The notes beneath the pieces are model-generated. The model had not been told where the DNA came from. It saw only the letters and a program-made list of their open reading frames with translations, and ran no database searches. The position numbers and the translations under genes are program-made. This document shows positions 7,880 to 16,353 of a stretch of 64,000 nucleotides of DNA, in pieces. Numbering within the stretch: the stretch's first letter is position 1; the number at the start of each line of letters is the position of its first letter. The stretch is from Congregibacter brevis (GTDB lineage Bacteria; Pseudomonadota; Gammaproteobacteria; Pseudomonadales; Halieaceae): NCBI RefSeq assembly GCF_045689245.1, contig NZ_CP136865.1, positions 3,038,001-3,102,000 of the forward strand, read 5' to 3'.

Positions 7880-9370
7880 TTGAGTGATAGCGACACAGTT
7901 AGCGAAGTTGGAGCGATGGAGACGGCGGTCCAGTCCGCAGTTTCCGCGCACAGCATTCGCGTAGTTTTGCAATCAGCGGTCATCGAAGTGTCCGCCCTCT
8001 CGTTGTCTGACCTGCCTGATCTTGATGAAGAAGCCCAGGAAGATTGGTCAGCGCTTTCCGCCTGCGCCGCGAATATAGCACCGCTCCTCGAGCAGGAAAC
8101 CGAAGACACCCATGAGCTGCGAAATCTCGCCGGCGCATTGCGCGGTTACGCAGAGATGCTTAGTGAGAGCGTTCCCTCACCAAACGCGGCCCTAGCGAGC
8201 GCCATTGAAAGAGTCCTCGAGGGTACTGCAGAGCCCGCTCTCTCAGGCACTGCAGGGGATGCGGAAGCCGTACAGCAAATTGCGCAGATCACCGGCGATC
8301 CAGGTTTTATTCTCGCCGTGGACGATCGAGAAGAGAACCGCGCACTGCTGGCACGGTACCTCACACGCAGCGGCCATTTTGTGGTCACGGCACCCAGCGG
8401 TGAAGAAGCACTAGAGATGCTCTCCAACGCTGATGTTGACGTTGTCCTCCTTGATCGCATGATGCCCGGTATGGATGGCCGGGAAGTTCTCAGACGTATA
8501 AAAGCCGAACCCACGCTCCGCGCCACACCGGTCATCATGATTTCCGGTGAGCAGGACATGCAGGGCATTATCGAATGTATTGAAGCTGGCGCAGATGACT
8601 ACCTTTTTAAACCCTTCAATCCCGTCTTACTTCAAGCCCGCATCAAAGCCGGCATCGAGCGCAAGCAGTGGCATGATCGAGAACAGCTCTATCGAGATCA
8701 GTTGGAACGCAACGAGCGATTTATTCGCGCCACCTTTGGGCGCTATCTTTCCGATGACATCGTTACGGAAATTCTCGAGCGCCCCGAAGGCCTTGAGTTG
8801 GGAGGCGACCTGCGGGAAGTAACAATCATGATGTCCGACATTCGTGGTTTTACCACCATGAGTGAACAGCTGCCGCCGGACCGGGTGGTCAGCATGCTCA
8901 ATCGCTATCTCGGGGCAATGACCGACATCATTCTGGAATACGGCGGCACCATCGACGAATTTCTCGGTGACGCTATTCTTGCGGTGTTTGGCGCACCGAG
9001 ACGCCACGATGATGACCCTGACCGTGCGGCACGCTGTGCCTTGGCCATGCAAGCCGCCATGGAAGAAATCAACTGTGCCAATCGCAAGGACGGACTTCCC
9101 GAGTTAGCCATGGGAATCGCGCTGAACACCGGTAACGTCATCGCAGGCAACATAGGATCAGAGCGACGCAGCAAATACGGCTTTGTGGGCCACGCCATGA
9201 ATGTGACGTCGCGTATAGAGGACGTCGCCCAACGCGGCGAAATCCTCATCGCTGAGTCTACCCGGAATGCTCTCGGCGCCGCCTACGCCCTTGGAGAGAG
9301 CCGCGATGTGCAGGCGCCCGGTATCGACGAAGTGTTAGTCGTTCACCCCCTTGAGCATGAACTGCCATGA
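7880..9370 (+). CDS. Response regulator fused to class III adenylate/guanylate cyclase
   Basis: 496 residues from a TTG start; an in-frame ATG at 7916 is an alternative. Residues about 70-95 read THELRNLAGALRGYAEML, a helix like a histidine-kinase dimerisation helix with His78. The receiver domain covers about 143-265, with acidic pair DD148-149, phospho-acceptor Asp192 in LLDRMMPGMDG and Lys244. A linker leads to a class III cyclase domain (about 310-470) with metal aspartates Asp320 (MMSDIRGFT) and Asp364 (FLGDAILAVFG), base-selecting Lys432, and the Asn441/Arg445 pair in MNVTSRIED. All catalytic residues are present, so it probably makes cAMP under phosphorelay control. It overlaps the next gene by 4 bp. 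Confidence 0.92.
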   Translation: MSDSDTVSEVGAMETAVQSAVSAHSIRVVLQSAVIEVSALSLSDLPDLDEEAQEDWSALSACAANIAPLLEQETEDTHELRNLAGALRGYAEMLSESVPSPNAALASAIERVLEGTAEPALSGTAGDAEAVQQIAQITGDPGFILAVDDREENRALLARYLTRSGHFVVTAPSGEEALEMLSNADVDVVLLDRMMPGMDGREVLRRIKAEPTLRATPVIMISGEQDMQGIIECIEAGADDYLFKPFNPVLLQARIKAGIERKQWHDREQLYRDQLERNERFIRATFGRYLSDDIVTEILERPEGLELGGDLREVTIMMSDIRGFTTMSEQLPPDRVVSMLNRYLGAMTDIILEYGGTIDEFLGDAILAVFGAPRRHDDDPDRAARCALAMQAAMEEINCANRKDGLPELAMGIALNTGNVIAGNIGSERRSKYGFVGHAMNVTSRIEDVAQRGEILIAESTRNALGAAYALGESRDVQAPGIDEVLVVHPLEHELP

Positions 9371-9753
9371 GCAACCCTCGCCTCCTCTTGGTCGAGGACA
9401 ACGAACTGAATCGCGACATGCTAAGTCGCAGGCTCAAACGTGCAGGCTTTGATGCGCTCATAGCAGAGGACGGCGCCAAGGCTTTGGACCGCATAGAATC
9501 CGAAAAGCCCGACCTGGTGTTGTTGGACATGAATCTGCCTGTTGTTGACGGTTGGACCGTATGCAAACGCGTCCGAGCCAACAGCGAAGTTGCGAAAACG
9601 CCTATCATTGCCCTCACCGCTCATGCCATGCCAGAGGATCGAGATAAGGCGTTGGCAGCCGGGTGCGATGACTACGCAACCAAGCCCATCGACTTCCCTG
9701 CGCTGCTGGAGAAAATTCGCCGACTTCTCGAGACGCGAGGTCCTGCATTATGA
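9367..9753 (+). CDS. Stand-alone response regulator receiver
   Basis: 128 residues consisting of one CheY-like receiver domain and no output domain. Visible features are the acidic cluster VEDNELN, the phospho-acceptor Asp in LVLLDMNLPVVDGW (near residue 53), the Thr in IIALTAHAM and the Lys in DDYATKPIDF. Its start overlaps the cyclase gene and its end overlaps the histidine kinase gene, both by 4 bp (ATGA junctions), so the three proteins are translationally coupled. It resembles DivK-type shuttle receivers and could pass phosphate from the kinase to the cyclase protein; that is inference. Confidence 0.95.
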   Translation: MSNPRLLLVEDNELNRDMLSRRLKRAGFDALIAEDGAKALDRIESEKPDLVLLDMNLPVVDGWTVCKRVRANSEVAKTPIIALTAHAMPEDRDKALAAGCDDYATKPIDFPALLEKIRRLLETRGPAL

Positions 9754-11276
9754 GTCTTCGCCGCCGCTTAACGCTCTCGCTATTCACGATTCTGATCCTG
9801 TTTGCTATCAACGTTGGCACGCACTTTTGGGGCAGCTACGCGCGGAGCGAAAGTATGGTCGCTTATCGACAGGCCGTTACAGCGGGACAGCTCTCGGGGG
9901 AGTTAGCCAAACAATTGGAAGATCAGCGCCAAAAGATCCTCGTACTCTCTACATTAAGAGAAAACACAGATGACCGTCTGGCAGAGGAAGATCTTCGCAG
10001 CGCCTTGAGCGGCATTGCCGCTACCCGCAGCACCGTAGAAGCTCTGGGAGGCATGGGCAGTGACGTTACTGCTCTGCAGTTCAATCTACTGCGGGAGAGC
10101 AGCACACGGCTTCTGAGTAGCTGGGGCGACTTTTACGAGAACTACAACGACGCCACTTGGCGCTCAGATGTCGATGACCCTATTCCCTACCTTGAGGCTA
10201 GCCAGCGCTTAAAAGAGCTGGAACAACGCCAGGCATTCATCGCAGTACAAAGAGCCAACGTGATCGACCGGACCATTGCTCTTACAGACAGAATCACCGT
10301 GCTGGGATTTATCGCCTCAATTTTCCTAACCGCGACACTAGGATTCTTTCTGGTCCGCTACACAAACGACAACCTGAAGCGCTTTAAACGCGGCACCCAG
10401 CGTCTTGGGGCGGGAGAGCTGGACTACCGCATCGATGACATTGACGATGACGGTGAGCTCGGTGATCTTGCGACTGCCTTTAACAGCATGTCAGACAAAC
10501 TTCGGCGCGCAATCGACGAAGAGAAAGATGCCAAGCTCAGTGCGGATGAAGCGAATGCGGCCAAGTCCCGCTTCTTGGCCAACGTTAGCCACGAACTGCG
10601 AACTCCCCTCAATGCGATCATCGGCTATAGCGAGATGCTCCACGATGAATTGGATGACGAAACTCCCGTAGACCGGGAACAGTATCAAAGCGACCTCGAC
10701 AAGATTGTTTTATCGGGCCGCCAGCTGTTGGCATTGATCGACGACATTCTGGATCTCTCCAAGATTGAAACAGGCAAGATGACGCTGGTTCGGGAAGAGT
10801 TTCACCCCGGCGAGGCACTGACCATGGCTGTGGACGCACTAGCACCCCTACTGCGTAGAAACGGCAACGTGCTTGAGTGTGATGACTTCGACGAACTCCC
10901 CCTTATCCAAAACGACGCGGTGAAGTTTCGGCAGATAGTGGTGAACCTCCTTAGCAACGCCGCGAAGTTCACAGAGCAAGGCGTTATCCGTGTAAAGGCA
11001 TCCTTCATGGAGTCCGCTCAGGAGCTAAACATCGCAGTTAGTGATACCGGAATAGGCATGACAGAAGAGCAGCAGGCTCTGGTCTTTGAAGCCTTTGTGC
11101 AGGCCGACGATGCGACCAGCAATACCTATGGTGGCACAGGCCTGGGCCTCGCTATATGCCGGGATTTCTGCGAGCTAATGGGGGGTACGATATCTGTTGA
11201 AAGCCGCCCCGGCGAAGGATCAACCTTTACACTTAGTCTTCCGGTTGACCCAGCGTCAGTTCCCGAAGCCGCTTGA
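9750..11276 (+). CDS. Membrane sensor histidine kinase with HAMP domain
   Basis: 508 residues. A first transmembrane helix (about 8-24) and a second (about 183-203) enclose a helical periplasmic sensor of about 155 residues. A HAMP domain follows (about 204-256). The HisKA domain has phospho-acceptor His281 in FLANVSHELRTPLNAIIGYSEML. The ATPase domain has the N box FRQIVVNLLSNAAKFTEQG, G1 VSDTGIGM, F box FEAFVQAD and G2 GGTGLGLAIC. There is no attached receiver; the stand-alone receiver upstream is the likely partner. Its last 44 bp overlap the end of a convergent lipoprotein gene. Confidence 0.95.
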   Translation: MSLRRRLTLSLFTILILFAINVGTHFWGSYARSESMVAYRQAVTAGQLSGELAKQLEDQRQKILVLSTLRENTDDRLAEEDLRSALSGIAATRSTVEALGGMGSDVTALQFNLLRESSTRLLSSWGDFYENYNDATWRSDVDDPIPYLEASQRLKELEQRQAFIAVQRANVIDRTIALTDRITVLGFIASIFLTATLGFFLVRYTNDNLKRFKRGTQRLGAGELDYRIDDIDDDGELGDLATAFNSMSDKLRRAIDEEKDAKLSADEANAAKSRFLANVSHELRTPLNAIIGYSEMLHDELDDETPVDREQYQSDLDKIVLSGRQLLALIDDILDLSKIETGKMTLVREEFHPGEALTMAVDALAPLLRRNGNVLECDDFDELPLIQNDAVKFRQIVVNLLSNAAKFTEQGVIRVKASFMESAQELNIAVSDTGIGMTEEQQALVFEAFVQADDATSNTYGGTGLGLAICRDFCELMGGTISVESRPGEGSTFTLSLPVDPASVPEAA

Positions 11277-11805
11277 GCGCTTGCTCTCGTTTATCGAGAT
11301 CCTCCTGCAACATACCGGTCCTGCTTTCTAAATCCCATATATGACGTTCCATGAGAACGAAAGATTCAAGAGCCTGCTGCATGATGACGATACTATGATG
11401 CTTGTGACCTTCGGGTTCGCGGGACTGTAAATCCGTGTAAGCACGAAGTGCAGCATCCACATCATAGAAAGGGCTGCTCGGCAGCATACTTACATAAGCA
11501 ATAGCAAGATCACCTTCCCATTGCGCAAGCGGTAACTGCTCGAGTCGCTGATAACGCTGAAAGTACTGAACCGCTTCTATGTACTCTCCATCTGCGAGGG
11601 TTTCCATTCCCCGCTCCAAAAACGTCCGATCATTTTCATCGGGCGCCTGGCATATGCAGTTATCTGCCTCCTCAGGAAGATTCAGCGTTAGCTTAACGTC
11701 CTCCGGGGAGCGCTGCTCGGGTAGAGCCTCTGGCTCGGGAGGAGCGCTCGCACAGGCGGTCATCAAAAGTGCGGCTAAGGCGAAGAAAAATGGCTTCTGT
11801 AACAT
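11233..11805 (-). CDS. Lipoprotein with TPR-like helical repeats
   Basis: 190 residues with a lipoprotein signal: FFFALAALLMTACAS, with lipidated Cys18. A proline/glutamate-rich linker follows, then a helical region (about 60-150) with alanine, leucine and tyrosine spacing like TPR units (ADGEYIEAVQYFQRYQRLEQ). A charged C-terminal coil (LQEDLDKREQALKRLREL) closes the protein. A cysteine pair in NCICQAP lies just after the linker. I do not recognise a named family. The gene is convergent with the histidine kinase, and their coding ends overlap by 44 bp in opposite directions. Confidence 0.8.
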   Translation of the reverse strand: MLQKPFFFALAALLMTACASAPPEPEALPEQRSPEDVKLTLNLPEEADNCICQAPDENDRTFLERGMETLADGEYIEAVQYFQRYQRLEQLPLAQWEGDLAIAYVSMLPSSPFYDVDAALRAYTDLQSREPEGHKHHSIVIMQQALESFVLMERHIWDLESRTGMLQEDLDKREQALKRLRELTLGQPED

Positions 11806-11862
11806 GGCCTTGTAATCGCTAAGGTGTCTGGGCCGAGTGTAGCACCCGTAAAGGCTTAATCA

Positions 11863-13362
11863 TCACTCGGGCCGCATATGAGGGAACAACAGAACATCGC
11901 GAATAGATGGCGAATCTGTCAACAACATCACCAGCCGGTCAATGCCTATACCTTCACCAGCCGTCGGAGGCATACCGTATTCCAGGGCGCGAACATAATC
12001 AGCATCAAAGTGCATGGCCTCTTCGTCCCCAGCATCCTTCTGCTCAACTTGCTCTTTAAATCGCTGAGCCTGATCTTCAGCATCATTGAGCTCGCTAAAG
12101 CCATTGGCGAGCTCCCTACCGGCGACAAAAAACTCGAAACGATCGGTCACGAAGGGATCGTCATCGTTTCGCCGCGCCAGGGGTGAAACCTCCGTCGGAT
12201 AGGCGGTAATAAATGTCGGTTGCTCCAGCTTATGCTCAGCAGTCTTCTCAAAAATCTCGATTTGAATCTTGCCCAAGCCCCAGGCCTTGTTGACCTCGAT
12301 ACCGAGACCCTCTGCAACATCCACGGCTTTGTCCATTCCGTCGATATCCGTCGCACTCAACGTCGGGTTGTGAGCAAGGATCGCTTCGATAACCGTCATC
12401 CGCGCAAAAGGCTTCGAGAAATCAAACTCTTGCCCTTGGTACGTCACCAGCTGAGATCCCAACACCTCCTCAGTCAAACCCCGAAGCATGGTTTCGGTGA
12501 GATCCATAGCATCGCGATAATCCGCATAGGCCCAGTAGTACTCGAGCATGGTGAATTCTGGGTTATGCCGCGTAGAGAGTCCTTCGTTGCGAAAATTGCG
12601 ATTAATCTCGTAAACCCGCTCAAAGCCGCCCACAGTGAGACGCTTGAGATACAGCTCCGGCGCTATGCGTAGATACATAGTGAGATCAAGCGCATTGTGG
12701 TGAGTCACAAACGGCTTTGCCGCTGCACCCCCTGGAATGGGCTGCATCATGGGCGTCTCGACTTCCATGAAGGCTCGACTGTCCATGAAGTTGCGAATGT
12801 AGCTAATCACCCGGGAGCGAATACGGAAGACTTCCCTCGAGCGCTCATTAACAATGAGATCTACATAACGCTGACGGTAGCGAAGCTCTTGATCCGCCAA
12901 ACCATGATATTTATCAGGCAAAGGGCGAAGCGCCTTCGTCAGCAAGCGAGATTCGCGCATATTGATGTACAGATCGCCTTTACCCGACCTATGCAGAGGT
13001 CCTCGAGCCGCAACGATGTCACCCAGGTCCCAACTCTTGATACCGGCGAGAGTCGCCTCATCCAAGGCCTTGCGATCCACATACAGCTGGATCTGTCCTT
13101 CACCATCCTGAATTAGCAAAAAAGCGCCGCGATTACGAATTAAACGCCCCGCTACCGCGAACTCTTCATTACGTTCCTCAAGCACTGCCTTTTCTTCATG
13201 CTCGAAATCCGTTTGTAGCTGCGCGGCCGTGGCCGTACGACGAAAGTCGTTAGGGAAAGGGTTGCCCTGTTCTCTCAAGCTCCTAAGCTTGCCGCGTCGT
13301 TCAGCAATTAGTTTGTTTTCATCTTCGGCAGTGCGAGGCGCGTTACCGTCATGTTCACTCAT
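11863..13362 (-). CDS. lysS: Lysyl-tRNA synthetase, class II
   Basis: Charges tRNA-Lys. The 499 residues match the bacterial LysRS length. The N-terminal OB-fold anticodon-binding domain covers about 60-150 (VAGRLIRNRGAFLLIQDGEGQIQLY). Class II motif 1 is near FMDSRAFMEVETPMMQ, motif 2 at FRNEGLSTRHNPEFTMLEYYWAY, and motif 3 at GIGIDRLVMLLTDSPSIRDV. It lies 100 bp downstream of prfB, as in E. coli. The intergenic gap contains a four-unit 11-bp tandem repeat. Ribosome site AGGAAA lies about 8 bases from the ATG. Confidence 0.98.
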   Translation of the reverse strand: MSEHDGNAPRTAEDENKLIAERRGKLRSLREQGNPFPNDFRRTATAAQLQTDFEHEEKAVLEERNEEFAVAGRLIRNRGAFLLIQDGEGQIQLYVDRKALDEATLAGIKSWDLGDIVAARGPLHRSGKGDLYINMRESRLLTKALRPLPDKYHGLADQELRYRQRYVDLIVNERSREVFRIRSRVISYIRNFMDSRAFMEVETPMMQPIPGGAAAKPFVTHHNALDLTMYLRIAPELYLKRLTVGGFERVYEINRNFRNEGLSTRHNPEFTMLEYYWAYADYRDAMDLTETMLRGLTEEVLGSQLVTYQGQEFDFSKPFARMTVIEAILAHNPTLSATDIDGMDKAVDVAEGLGIEVNKAWGLGKIQIEIFEKTAEHKLEQPTFITAYPTEVSPLARRNDDDPFVTDRFEFFVAGRELANGFSELNDAEDQAQRFKEQVEQKDAGDEEAMHFDADYVRALEYGMPPTAGEGIGIDRLVMLLTDSPSIRDVLLFPHMRPE

Positions 13363-13420
13363 AATGTGTTTCCTGGGCTCTGTGCCCTTTACCGGTTACA
13401 GCCCGTGCAAGCTGACCACC

Positions 13421-13464
13421 CACCTTCAAACTACCTACAACCCACCTACAAACCACCTACAACT
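13421..13464. repeat. Four-copy 11-bp tandem repeat between prfB and lysS
   Basis: Consecutive units on the plus strand are caccttcaaac, tacctacaacc, cacctacaaac and cacctacaact. The last unit runs into the prfB stop codon (13463-13465). On the coding strand each unit carries an AGGTG/AGGTA core inside a G/T-rich context. The function is unknown; slippage or an effect on lysS translation is possible. Confidence 0.8.
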
Positions 13465-14561
13465 ACAGACCGCTTTTCAGCGACGCCTCGATAAACTGAT
13501 CTATATCGCCGTCGAGCACCGCCTGGGTGTTACTGGTTTCAACGTTAGTACGTAGGTCTTTGATTCGGGAAGCATCCAGCACATAGCTACGGATTTGACT
13601 GCCCCAGCCGATATCCGCTTTGTTGTCTTCCATGATCTGTTTTTCTTCGTTGCGCTTAAGGATCTCCATTTCGTAAAGCTTCCCGCGCAAGAGCTTCATG
13701 GCGTTATCCCGATTTTGATGCTGGGAGCGCTCGGTCTGACATTGCACGACGATCCCCGATGGATTATGAGTGAGACGCACGGCGGAATCGGTCTTGTTCA
13801 CGTGCTGACCACCCGCCCCACTGGCGCGATAAGTATCAACGCGAAGATCTGCTGGATTGATTTCAATCTCGATGTTGTCGTCAATCTCCGGCGCCACAAA
13901 CACAGACGCGAAGGACGTATGACGTCTGTTGCCTGAGTCAAACGGTGATTTGCGCACCAAACGATGTACCCCAGTCTCGGTGCGTAACCAGCCGAATGCA
14001 TACTCGCCCGTGAATTTAATCGTCGCACTTTTTATTCCCGCAACGTCGCCGCCAGATGCTTCGATGAGTTCCGTGGAGAATCCGCGGGACTCCCCCCAAC
14101 GGAGATACATGCGAAGGAGAATCTCAGCCCAATCCTGCGCCTCCGTGCCACCGGAGCCTGATTGGATATCCAGGAAGGCGTTGTTCCCGTCCATCTCGCC
14201 ATTGAACATCCGGCGAAATTCAAGCTGCTCGAGAACCTTCACCAAAGCCTGAATGTCTTGCTCGAGTTCTGCGACCGCTGCTTCGTCGTCTTCTTCTGAC
14301 GCCATTTCTAACAGATCAAGGGAGTCCGCTGCACCAGTATCCAATGCATCGATGGAGTTCACGATGGCTTCTAGAGACGAACGCTCCCGACCAAGGTCTT
14401 GAGCTCGCTCCGGGTTATCCCAAACGCTGGGCTCAGCCAGCTCGAGTTCTACTTCCGAGAGACGCTCTCGACGTTGATCAACGTCAAAGGTACCCCCTAA
14501 GCACGTCAGTACGCACCTCGATATCCTTGAGACTTTGAATAAGGGGATTGATTTCCAACAT
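13463..14561 (-). CDS. prfB: Peptide chain release factor 2, with programmed +1 frameshift
   Basis: Recognises UGA and UAA stop codons. The uninterrupted downstream frame (to 14362) starts mid-protein. Upstream an ATG at 14559-14561 begins MLEINPLIQSLKDIEVRTDVLRGYL followed by an in-frame TGA (14484-14486). The site reads AGGGGG (internal Shine-Dalgarno-like) then TAC CTT TGA C, the classical RF2 shift site, after which the +1 frame continues L-D-V-D-Q-R-R-E. The product is 365 residues, equal to E. coli RF2. The GGQ loop SGAGGQHVNKTDSAVRLTH is present. The gene lies in the recJ-prfB-lysS order. Confidence 0.96.
14483..14498 (-). promoter_or_regulatory. prfB autoregulatory frameshift element
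   Basis: On the minus strand AGGGGG (14493-14498) precedes CTTTGAC (14483-14489). Low RF2 slows termination at the TGA and lets ribosomes slip +1 on CTT, a well-established feedback loop. The spacing and heptamer match the E. coli element. Confidence 0.93.
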
Positions 14562-14622
14562 TGGAATAGCCTGTCAAAAAAAGGCCGCCATTCTACCCTA
14601 GCAGGGGCCTAAAGAGACATCC

Positions 14623-16353
14623 TCAGACGGCTTCGATTTGCTCAACGAGTAACTGCAGACGTCGCTCACCGCGAAACTGGTTAACATCCAGCCGATAGGC
14701 GAGCTGGACTTGTTTTACCGAGCTGTCGGGCCAAACATCCGTATCCACACCAAAGGCAATCGCGTCCAAAGCGGCGCCGTCACCCGGCTTAGCCAGGCTC
14801 ATTTTGAGATGTCGCTCGCCAACAATGCGTTGAGATCGAAGCTCAAAAACACCGTCAAACAAGGGTTCAGGAAACATCTGACCCCAGGGTCCCGCATTAC
14901 GCAATAACTCTGCAGTAGAAAGATCAAAATCTGTAGGAGTGAGTTCTCCGTCGCTTTCCAACACAGGCTCAAGGGAAAGCCCGCCAGCGCTTTGCACAGC
15001 ATCGGTAAATGCTTCAGCAAACTGATCAAAATGCGCTTCCTTCAGGGACAGGCCTGCCGCCATAGCATGCCCACCAAATCGATCGATCAAGCCAGGATGA
15101 CTTGTGGCGACAACATCCAGGAGGTCGCGAAGATGCATACCCGGGATACCACGTCCGGAGCCTTTGAGTTCACCGTCACCACTACCGGCAAAGGCGATAA
15201 CCGGGCGATGAAAACGATCTTTAATACGCGACGCCAAAATACCTACCACGCCTTGATGCCAATGGGGGTCATGGAGAATCAGGGCGGCCGGGAGGTCAGT
15301 TTCTTTGAGACTCAGCTTATCGAGCGCCGCGAGCGCCTCTTGCTCCATCCCGCGCTCGATCCGCTGACGCTCTCTGTTCATGCCATCCAGCTGCAGCGCA
15401 ATGCTGCGAGCATGAGCGGGGTCCTCTGACAGCAGACACTCGATACCCAACGACATATCGTCCAGACGTCCGGCTGCATTTAGCCTGGGTCCGGCGGCAA
15501 AGCCCAAATCACTGGCAACAACGGTCATAGGGTCCCTGCCGGCCACGCTCAGCAAGGCGTCGATTCCCGGCCGCGCTCGTCCGCTGCGCATGCGCGACAG
15601 TCCGCCCTCGATTAGTATTCGGTTGTTATGATCCAGTGGAACGACATCCGCCACCGTTCCTAAGGCCACCAGATCCAAAAAAGATCCGAGATGCGGCTCC
15701 TCCAAATCCTTACGGGCAAACCAGTCTTGATCGCGAAGTCGTGTTCGCAGTGCCAAGAGAAGGTAGAACATCACCCCTACTCCGGCTAAGGCCTTGCTGG
15801 GGAATTCACAGCCCTTCTGATTGGGGTTAACAATTGCCGAAGCGTCGGGTAGCTCCTCGCCAGGTAAGTGATGGTCGGTGATCAACACCTCAATGCCCGC
15901 TGCATTTGCCGCAGCGACACCGTCGATTGACGAAATGCCATTGTCCACAGTAATGATCAGGTCAGGTTTGCGCTCGGCACCGAGGGCAACGATGCCCGGA
16001 GTCAGCCCGTAACCAAACTCAAAACGATTCGGTACGAGGTAATCCACATGTTGTGCGCCAAACTGGCGGAGTGCCTTGATAGCCAGCGCCGTACTCGTGG
16101 CACCGTCTGCATCAAAGTCTCCGACAATCAGTATGCGCTCGTCACTCTCAAGTGCTTGTTGCAAACGTTCGGTAGCGGCGGGGAGGCCCTTCAACAATGA
16201 CGGTGGAAGCAGCGCGGAAAAGGCCAGATCCAGATCAGCGGACTCGCTTACGCCTCGCGCTGTGAAAATCCGAGCAAGGAGGGCTGGCAACTCTTTGAGC
16301 GCCTCGGCGTGTTTGCTATCGCGTCGGCGGATGCTACGAAGGCGACGAGCCAA
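14623..16353 (-). CDS. recJ: Single-stranded-DNA-specific exonuclease RecJ
   Basis: 5'-3' exonuclease on single-stranded DNA in recombination and mismatch repair. At 576 residues it has the usual length. DHH-family motifs are visible: GDFDADGATST (Asp79/81/83), DNGISS near 138, and ITDHHLPG (Asp160-His161-His162). The DHHA1 region has the glycine-rich SGRGIPGMHLRDLL and FGGHAMAAGLSL. It sits between thrC (start directly abutting, 16354) and prfB. Confidence 0.97.
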   Translation of the reverse strand: MARRLRSIRRRDSKHAEALKELPALLARIFTARGVSESADLDLAFSALLPPSLLKGLPAATERLQQALESDERILIVGDFDADGATSTALAIKALRQFGAQHVDYLVPNRFEFGYGLTPGIVALGAERKPDLIITVDNGISSIDGVAAANAAGIEVLITDHHLPGEELPDASAIVNPNQKGCEFPSKALAGVGVMFYLLLALRTRLRDQDWFARKDLEEPHLGSFLDLVALGTVADVVPLDHNNRILIEGGLSRMRSGRARPGIDALLSVAGRDPMTVVASDLGFAAGPRLNAAGRLDDMSLGIECLLSEDPAHARSIALQLDGMNRERQRIERGMEQEALAALDKLSLKETDLPAALILHDPHWHQGVVGILASRIKDRFHRPVIAFAGSGDGELKGSGRGIPGMHLRDLLDVVATSHPGLIDRFGGHAMAAGLSLKEAHFDQFAEAFTDAVQSAGGLSLEPVLESDGELTPTDFDLSTAELLRNAGPWGQMFPEPLFDGVFELRSQRIVGERHLKMSLAKPGDGAALDAIAFGVDTDVWPDSSVKQVQLAYRLDVNQFRGERRLQLLVEQIEAV

